DNA from: JAWLBW01 sp041687475
GTDB taxonomy: Bacteria; J088; JAWLBW01
Assembly (NCBI GenBank): GCA_041687475.1
Contig: JAWLBW010000201.1
Span: 1 to 8,618 of the forward strand
Direction: 5' to 3'
Length of the DNA: 8,618 nucleotides
Position numbers and translations under genes: made by a program. Below, in pieces: positions 5,072-8,618 of this stretch. Position 1 is the stretch's first letter. Each line of letters opens with the position of its first letter. The notes below the pieces were generated by a model. The model was not told the DNA's origin. It saw only the letters and a list, made by a program, of their open reading frames with translations, and did no database searches.

Positions 5072-5429
5072 TGGAGCGATAGGGCAGCAGTTCGCTGACG
5101 AGCTTGCGAAACTCCTGCGGAACGATAGGCTTCTCAATGAAAGCCGTGGCGCCCATTTCGAAGGCCTTATCCTCCCATTTCTTACGGGAGAGGGCCGTTA
5201 GAACGACAATCGGCGTGGTGGGAAAGATCGTGCGGATGAGCTTCGTGAGCTCGAGCCCGTTCATGCCGGGCAGGTGCAGATCGATGATAAAAAGCGCAGG
5301 TTCGCGTACCAGGTGCTCAATGGCTTCCCGGGCACTCGCCGCCGGCAGAAATTCGGCCTGGTCCTTGAGCAGGAGGCGCAGAATTTCCCGGATTGGCTCT
5401 TCGTCCTCTATACAACATATGGTTTGCAC
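5061..5429 (-). CDS. Stand-alone response regulator (CheY-like receiver domain)
   Basis: A 122-residue protein that is only a receiver domain, without an output domain. The acidic pocket is E8-D9-E10, the phosphoacceptor is D50 in FIIDLHLPGMNG, the switch threonine is T78 in VVLTA, and the conserved lysine is K100 in FIEKP. All catalytic positions are intact, so it should accept phosphate from a histidine kinase and signal through protein-protein contact. No kinase or chemotaxis gene is in the window, so its partner is unknown. The start is GTG (5427-5429), chosen because AAGGAG lies 5 nt upstream and the first strand begins directly after it. A promoter is visible upstream (5454-5481). Single-domain regulators of this size may act in phosphorelays, motility or stress signalling; nothing here decides among these. 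Confidence 0.93.
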   Translation of the reverse strand: MQTICCIEDEEPIREILRLLLKDQAEFLPAASAREAIEHLVREPALFIIDLHLPGMNGLELTKLIRTIFPTTPIVVLTALSRKKWEDKAFEMGATAFIEKPIVPQEFRKLVSELLPYRSMMN

Positions 5430-5434
5430 GGGTA

Positions 5435-5440
5435 CTCCTT
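5435..5440 (-). promoter_or_regulatory. Shine-Dalgarno site fixing the GTG start of the response regulator
   Basis: AAGGAG on the minus strand, 5 nt before GTG (5427-5429). It decides the non-ATG start. Confidence 0.85.
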
Positions 5441-5453
5441 GACTCAGAGTGTC

Positions 5454-5481
5454 AATATACTGGTTTTTCAGATGTTATCAA
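5454..5481 (-). promoter_or_regulatory. Promoter of the response-regulator gene
   Basis: On the minus strand TTGATA (plus 5476-5481) and TATATT (plus 5454-5459) are 16 bp apart, each 5/6 to the sigma70 consensus. The start would be near 5447, giving a leader of about 18 nt that includes the AAGGAG ribosome-binding site. Confidence 0.65.
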
Positions 5482-5531
5482 GGGGGAAAGAGGCAAACGG
5501 GGTTCTATTCGCGCCGCCATCCACGCACTAC

Positions 5532-5698
5532 CTAGTGGCCCGTTTGATTAATTCGCATATATTCGGACATCGATGCATCCCGATTGGCTGCGTTGCTCTT
5601 CGTCGCCGATGCTACGGCATCGACTCCTCATCGCGCCTTGCCACTCGGGCGCCTCGATGCCCTCGGTATGCATACGAACTAACCGCACGGGCCACTAG
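5532..5698. mobile_element. MITE-like 167-bp imperfect palindromic element
   Basis: The ends CTAGTGGCCCGT (5532-5543) and ACGGGCCACTAG (5687-5698) are perfect 12-bp inverted repeats, and the symmetry continues inward. TTAATTCG-like and CGAACTAA-like segments follow, then 5565-5588 against 5640-5662 (about 19 of 23 positions complementary). A perfect hairpin CGATGC-TACG-GCATCG at 5607-5622 has its centre on the midpoint of the element. It encodes no protein. If the TA dinucleotides at 5533-5534 and 5696-5697 are the target duplication, the element is 161 bp, beginning GTGG and ending CCAC, within CTAG. That context is favoured by IS630/Tc1-mariner-type elements. No transposase is present, so movement would depend on one elsewhere. 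Confidence 0.65.
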
Positions 5699-5736
5699 CG
5701 GTGTTCTCACCGACGGCACCAAGCCTAAGAAAAGTA

Positions 5737-5767
5737 CGCAGGCGTTCACCGAAACGGCGAGCCTGCG
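5737..5767 (+). promoter_or_regulatory. Hairpin abutting the ribosome-binding region of the DUF192 gene
   Basis: CGCAGGC (5737-5743) and GCCTGCG (5761-5767) form a 7-bp stem with an inner CCG/CGG pair set. The 3' arm runs into GCGGAAG, the only Shine-Dalgarno-like sequence before the ATG at 5775, so folding could hinder initiation. Upstream, 5699-5712 is a second small hairpin (CGGTG-TTCT-CACCG). Regulatory meaning is inferred. Confidence 0.3.
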
Positions 5768-5774
5768 GAAGACA

Positions 5775-6269
5775 ATGCCTTCATCGACGGGTTATCATCA
5801 AGAGAAACCAATCCTCGCCGTTCACCCGCACCACGGATTGCCGGTGTTGACACTGTTGCTGCTTACCGCGCTGAGTCTGTCCGATTCGGCAACGTTCAAG
5901 CTCGAAATCGCCCGCACGCCCGATGAGTTGGCGCGCGGCCTGCAGGGCCATGCGCCCCTTGCGGCCGACGAAGGCATGTACTTCATTCTGGGTAAGCCCC
6001 AACGGGCCAGTTTCTGGATGAAGGATGTGACCTACCCCATCGACATCATCTTCATCGACGGTGAAGGCGTCGTCGATCACGTGGCGCACAGTGTTCCCCC
6101 CTGCGAGGAAACGCCCTGCCCCGTCTACCGTTCGCGCTCCGATGTCACGAATGTGCTCGAGGTGGCTGCCGGAACGGCCCGCCGCCTGCAGATCGAACCG
6201 GGTACGCATATCGGCGTCGACGTGGAAAAGAAGCGCGCCCGACTCAACCCTCGTTCCCGCGAGCGTTAA
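5775..6269 (+). CDS. Exported DUF192 (COG1430) protein
   Basis: A 164-residue precursor with a long N-region and a hydrophobic core (PVLTLLLLTALSL, 23-35) ending near SDSA, consistent with a signal peptide or anchor, so the domain acts outside the cytoplasm. Residues about 41-155 show the DUF192 core: RTPDELARGLQGHAPLAADEGM (47-68), SFWMKDVTYPIDIIFID (79-95) with the near-invariant FWMKxTxxPxD signature, VPPCEETPCPVY (107-118), and NVLEVAAGTARRLQIEPG (126-143). The biochemical function of DUF192 is not established. Cys110 and Cys115 could form a disulfide. The ATG at 5775 has only a weak GGAAG upstream; a GTG at 5844-5846 would give a shorter signal peptide and is an alternative. The frame stays open further upstream, but that part is the palindromic element and antisense of the response regulator. 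The stop is 2 nt before the HAD gene. Confidence 0.88.
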   Translation: MPSSTGYHQEKPILAVHPHHGLPVLTLLLLTALSLSDSATFKLEIARTPDELARGLQGHAPLAADEGMYFILGKPQRASFWMKDVTYPIDIIFIDGEGVVDHVAHSVPPCEETPCPVYRSRSDVTNVLEVAAGTARRLQIEPGTHIGVDVEKKRARLNPRSRER

Positions 6270-6271
6270 CC

Positions 6272-6928
6272 ATGCGAATCGCTTTTTTCGATCTGGATCA
6301 CACCCTGCTGAAGGGAAACAGCGCCAACCTGTTCATTCGCTACATGCTGAAACGCGGCGAACTCGGGTGGTCCGATGTCGCACGGGGGCTCTATTACACC
6401 CTGCTTCACCGCTTCAACCGCGTCGACATCGAACAGATCACGGCGCGTTACGCCGAAAAGTATCGCGACATTCCGGAAGTCGACGTCATTAACCAGAGCG
6501 ACGAGTGGTTCGATACCTACGTGCGACCGGTGTTCTATGACGACGGAATCGAGCTCATAGCAGAGCACAGAGAACGGGGCGATCACCTGGTGCTGCTTAC
6601 GGCAAGCACCATCTATGCCTGCATGCCGATCAGCCGGCATCTGGGGCTCGATCATTTCATCGGAACCCGGCTCGACGTGGCCGACGGCGTTCTCACCGGT
6701 AAGCTGACGCTACCGCTCTGTTACGGCGCCGGTAAGGTCGAACAGGCGCAGGCTTACGTTTCGCGGTTTCCGGGGGCCAGCCTCGACGACGCGTGGTTCT
6801 ACAGCGACAGCGTTACCGACCTGCCCATGCTCGAAGCGGTGGGAAACCCCGTGGCCGTCAACCCCGATCCGCTTCTCGCCCGCGAGGCAAAACGCCGGGG
6901 CTGGCCGATTCGCCGCTTCCGCCGGTGA
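6272..6928 (+). CDS. HAD-superfamily phosphatase, subfamily IB (SerB-like)
   Basis: A 218-residue cytoplasmic phosphatase of the HAD-IB (TIGR01490-like) group. Motif I is FFDLDHTLL with nucleophile D7 and acid/base D9, motif II is LLTAS (T110-S112), motif III is K155 in GAGKVEQ, and motif IV is YSDSVTDLPML (D179, D183). The helical cap (about 15-95) with the GELGWSDVARGLYY stretch is the type seen in CicA/SerB-related proteins. All catalytic residues are present, so it should dephosphorylate a small phosphomonoester. Phosphoserine or a lysophospholipid-type substrate is possible but cannot be chosen from sequence. The ATG at 6272 follows the DUF192 stop after CC, with no strong Shine-Dalgarno sequence, indicating translational coupling. 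The 3' end converges with the lipoprotein gene, 4 nt between stops. Confidence 0.92.
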   Translation: MRIAFFDLDHTLLKGNSANLFIRYMLKRGELGWSDVARGLYYTLLHRFNRVDIEQITARYAEKYRDIPEVDVINQSDEWFDTYVRPVFYDDGIELIAEHRERGDHLVLLTASTIYACMPISRHLGLDHFIGTRLDVADGVLTGKLTLPLCYGAGKVEQAQAYVSRFPGASLDDAWFYSDSVTDLPMLEAVGNPVAVNPDPLLAREAKRRGWPIRRFRR

Positions 6929-6932
6929 AGCC

Positions 6933-7343
6933 TTACTCTACGGCCGAACGAAGGCCGATTTCAAGAACAACCGGTTCGACGTGGCAACCGTCGGTCGTGC
7001 GCCTGACGACCACGGGGGCCGAGCGGTAGGTTTCGTAGCCTTCGCGGGTGACTTCGGCGGTGTAGGTGCCCGGTCGCTCCCAGGCCCCCGAGTAGGAGCA
7101 TTCTATCTGGCCGCCCGCAAAACGCTCGAGCGTTTCGCGGTATCCGTCGGCGCCGGTCAGGGTAACCCGGGCGTCGCAGATGGAGCCACCCTCGTCGATG
7201 GAGTCCACGTAAACGGTCACCCCGGCGATCGCCATGTCGGTGCAAGGCGTACCACCAGGACCGTTCACCAGTGGGTCGCCGCAAGAGGCGGCGGCAAAGG
7301 CCAGGGCTGCCGTAAATGTCGCACCAAGGATAACGCTTCTCAT
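6933..7343 (-). CDS. Small lipoprotein with carboxypeptidase-regulatory-like domain
   Basis: A 136-residue precursor. MRSVILGATFTAALAFAAASC is a lipoprotein signal peptide with lipobox AAS-C21, so the mature protein is expected to be anchored by its N-terminal cysteine. The mature part is one beta-sandwich: GVTVYVDS, ICDARVTLTGADGYRETL, then RPGTYTAEVTREGYETYRS and VVVRRTTDGCHVEPVVLEI. The order A-x-V-T-L-T-G, G-x-Y-x-A-x-V-x-x-x-G-Y is the signature of carboxypeptidase-regulatory-like (transthyretin-like) domains common in cell-surface proteins. Besides the lipid cysteine it has four cysteines, likely two disulfides. The frame is open further upstream to 7418, but the ATG at 7341-7343 fits the signal peptide and has GGAG 7 nt before it. 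No enzymatic motif is visible; a role in surface structure or binding is inferred. Confidence 0.82.
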   Translation of the reverse strand: MRSVILGATFTAALAFAAASCGDPLVNGPGGTPCTDMAIAGVTVYVDSIDEGGSICDARVTLTGADGYRETLERFAGGQIECSYSGAWERPGTYTAEVTREGYETYRSAPVVVRRTTDGCHVEPVVLEIGLRSAVE

Positions 7344-7652
7344 CGTCTTGCTCCGTCCCCGCGTTCGTAGGTCATACATCGTAAGGCCGTTCCCGGCGGC
7401 CTGCAGAAGTGGAACCAACCTCCCCGACCTTCGGAATCACCCCTCTTCACCCCGGCCACGCGCCCGGCGGTTCCACCCTGCCTTGAAGCAGCTTCCGTGC
7501 CAAGGCCACGGAGACGGGCGCTTTCCCCTCGAAAGGCCCGCTTGGTTACACCTGCTCCGCGTCAGAACCCCGTATCCGGGCAGTTTGCCTGACTTTCCTG
7601 TCAGGTCGGGCCCCCTGTCCTCGACGCGCCGACTGGCTCAGAATGAAAGAAT
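7344..7652. other. 309-bp spacer between divergent genes, rich in small hairpins
   Basis: No gene is supportable. Four stem-loops are visible: AGGCCG/CGGCCT (7384-7402), TCCGTG/CACGGA near 7495-7512, GGGC-g-CTTTC/GAAAG-GCCC (7516-7539, 9 bp with one bulge) and CCTGAC/GTCAGG (7588-7605). None is followed by a T run. I find no convincing promoter for either flanking gene; a TATGAT-like hexamer overlaps the start of the right-hand gene but lacks a -35 partner. Confidence 0.5.
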
Positions 7653-8618
7653 ATGATGTTTTCACCAGCCGGCATAGCAATGGCTGTCTGGGGGCGGCGC
7701 CTTACCTGCCTTGGTCTCGTCCTTTGCTCGGTAACCGTGACGACAAAGGCCGAGGGGTTCGAGTACCTCGAGCACAGCTACTTTGCCGATCGGGCCTGTC
7801 GCGCGGCCCAGCTCGAGCTGGCGCAGAAGCTGACCCGGGGTAGCGCCTCGGAAACGGAGTACGAGCGGTACCTGGCCCTTGCCCTCGTCTGCCCTGCCCG
7901 GCAGCAGGTCGACTACTGCGAGAACCAGCGCAAGACGGCGTTTGCCGGGCTTAACCCTGCGAGTGCCGAAGGCGACACGCATGCCATGACCTTCGGCGAC
8001 TTCGCCGCGCTTCCCGACCATACGTCGAAATTCGGTCCCCTGCCGGGTATTGCCAAGGCCACCGACAGCCAGGGCGGGTTGACATTCAGCCTGCTTCACT
8101 GGATGTCGCAGCGTGACCCCGAGGCCGGGGGGGTCGTGGGCGACATCGCTGAGAAGGCCTGCTTCGGCGACCGCGACATGGTCGACTGGGAACGGGTCGA
8201 ACACGATATCGACGACTATCTGGCCCGCTACAATCAAGATAAGCGCCTGCCCGACCTGCCCCGCTTGCTGCAGCCGCGCTATCTGAGAAGTCAGGTGCAA
8301 CGGGGCCCTCGCGATACGGCGGTACTGTACGCCTTCGCAAACCCTCACTTTCTCGACCTCGCCCTTCGCGACACCCACCACTTCGGCGAATACGCCTACA
8401 GTTCGTGGCTGGGTTTTCACAGTGCCGCCATTGACGTGGCGGCTCGCTCGTGCGAAGGCAACATGGGGCTGAATGCGCGCAGTCTGGCACGCGTGGCGAG
8501 GGCCCTGCCCAGGCCTCTCCGACTTGAATTTGCTGAAATGTCCGATGCAGACAGGCACCGTGAAGCCTGCACCCTGTTTGCCGCCGCGGCGACCGCTCGC
8601 CTGGCGACGTGGCTTCAG
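7653..8618 (+). CDS. Exported protein of unknown function, His/Asp-rich (3' end outside the window)
   Basis: An open frame of 322 codons runs from an ATG at 7653 off the right edge without a stop. Residues about 11-33 are a signal peptide: AVWGRR, a hydrophobic core LTCLGLVLCSVTVT, then likely cleavage TKA-EG. The mature part has clustered metal-ligand-like residues: H41; the segment GDTHAMTFGDFAALPDH (107-123); NPHFLDLALRDTHHFGEYA (230-248); and H256 in GFHSAA. An H-x(3)-E/D then distant H in a helical context recalls zinc-dependent phospholipase C and S1/P1 nucleases, but I cannot align it confidently, so function stays open. Several cysteines (49, 80, 89, 170, 267, 306) suggest disulfides in an exported protein. 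The ATG pair at 7653/7656 and an ATG at 7680 are alternative starts, none with a strong Shine-Dalgarno sequence. A long antisense frame here (7662-8558) lacks family signals. Confidence 0.75.
   Translation, partial: MMFSPAGIAMAVWGRRLTCLGLVLCSVTVTTKAEGFEYLEHSYFADRACRAAQLELAQKLTRGSASETEYERYLALALVCPARQQVDYCENQRKTAFAGLNPASAEGDTHAMTFGDFAALPDHTSKFGPLPGIAKATDSQGGLTFSLLHWMSQRDPEAGGVVGDIAEKACFGDRDMVDWERVEHDIDDYLARYNQDKRLPDLPRLLQPRYLRSQVQRGPRDTAVLYAFANPHFLDLALRDTHHFGEYAYSSWLGFHSAAIDVAARSCEGNMGLNARSLARVARALPRPLRLEFAEMSDADRHREACTLFAAAATARLATWLQ

Noticed and set aside
5532..5698. Integron attC site
   Set aside because: The symmetry is suggestive, but the GTTRRRY/RYYYAAC core boxes are not present at the ends and no integrase or cassette array is seen.
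5274..5774. Upstream extension of the DUF192 frame to 331 codons
   Set aside because: It runs through the antisense of the response regulator and the palindromic element, with no protein-like content.
7344..7418. Upstream extension of the lipoprotein gene
   Set aside because: A lipoprotein signal peptide begins precisely at the ATG at 7343, with GGAG 7 nt before it.
7662..8558. 298-codon minus-strand open frame at the right end
   Set aside because: The plus-strand frame has a signal peptide, protein-like composition and runs open to the edge; the antisense frame shows no domain and is a shadow.

Overview
The window is a piece of a GC-rich (by eye about 60% G+C) bacterial chromosome holding twelve protein genes. 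Two run off the ends: aroB at the left and an exported protein at the right. I see no rRNA, tRNA, CRISPR array, phage gene or transposase. The taxonomic hint is weak. A small PUR-domain nucleic-acid-binding protein, a family best known from spirochaetes and Bacteroidetes, sits among lipoprotein and secreted-protein genes in a GC-rich genome. This would fit a spirochaete of the Leptospira/Leptonema/Turneriella side, but that is inference, not identification.

Left part (1-2727): all genes are on the minus strand, read right to left. A pentapeptide-repeat protein with an unassigned C-terminal domain is followed 7 nt later by a metallophosphoesterase that starts at TTG. After a gap with a hairpin and a good sigma70-type promoter come a small exported SmpA/OmlA-like protein, the PUR-domain protein, a clear intrinsic terminator, and the 5' part of aroB (3-dehydroquinate synthase, shikimate pathway). 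The terminator U-tract ends 3 nt before the aroB ATG, so it either separates the two units or attenuates aroB.

Spacer 2728-3286: 559 bp without a gene between the divergent pentapeptide gene and an IclR-family regulator. It holds two arrays of 7-bp repeats; the second is bracketed by 12/13-bp inverted repeats. It ends with a strong promoter for the regulator.

Middle (3287-5429): the IclR-type regulator (GTG start, strong SD), a 446-bp spacer with a perfect 16-bp stem-loop, a SnoaL/DUF4440-like NTF2-fold protein, and on the opposite strand an orphan single-domain response regulator with its own promoter.

Spacer 5430-5774 contains the most striking non-coding structure: a 167-bp, nearly symmetric inverted-repeat element with 12-bp perfect ends in a CTAG/TA context and a hairpin exactly at its centre. 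It looks like a miniature inverted-repeat transposable element.

Right part (5775-8618): a secreted DUF192 protein and a HAD-IB phosphatase form a tight plus-strand pair (2 nt apart). They converge on a small minus-strand lipoprotein with a carboxypeptidase-regulatory-like domain (4 nt between stop codons). The last gene (7653 to the window end) encodes an exported protein with a His/Asp-rich pattern and has no stop in the window.

I found no clear multi-gene novel system. The best leads are the palindromic element, the heptamer arrays, the terminator abutting aroB, and two proteins with domains I cannot name.
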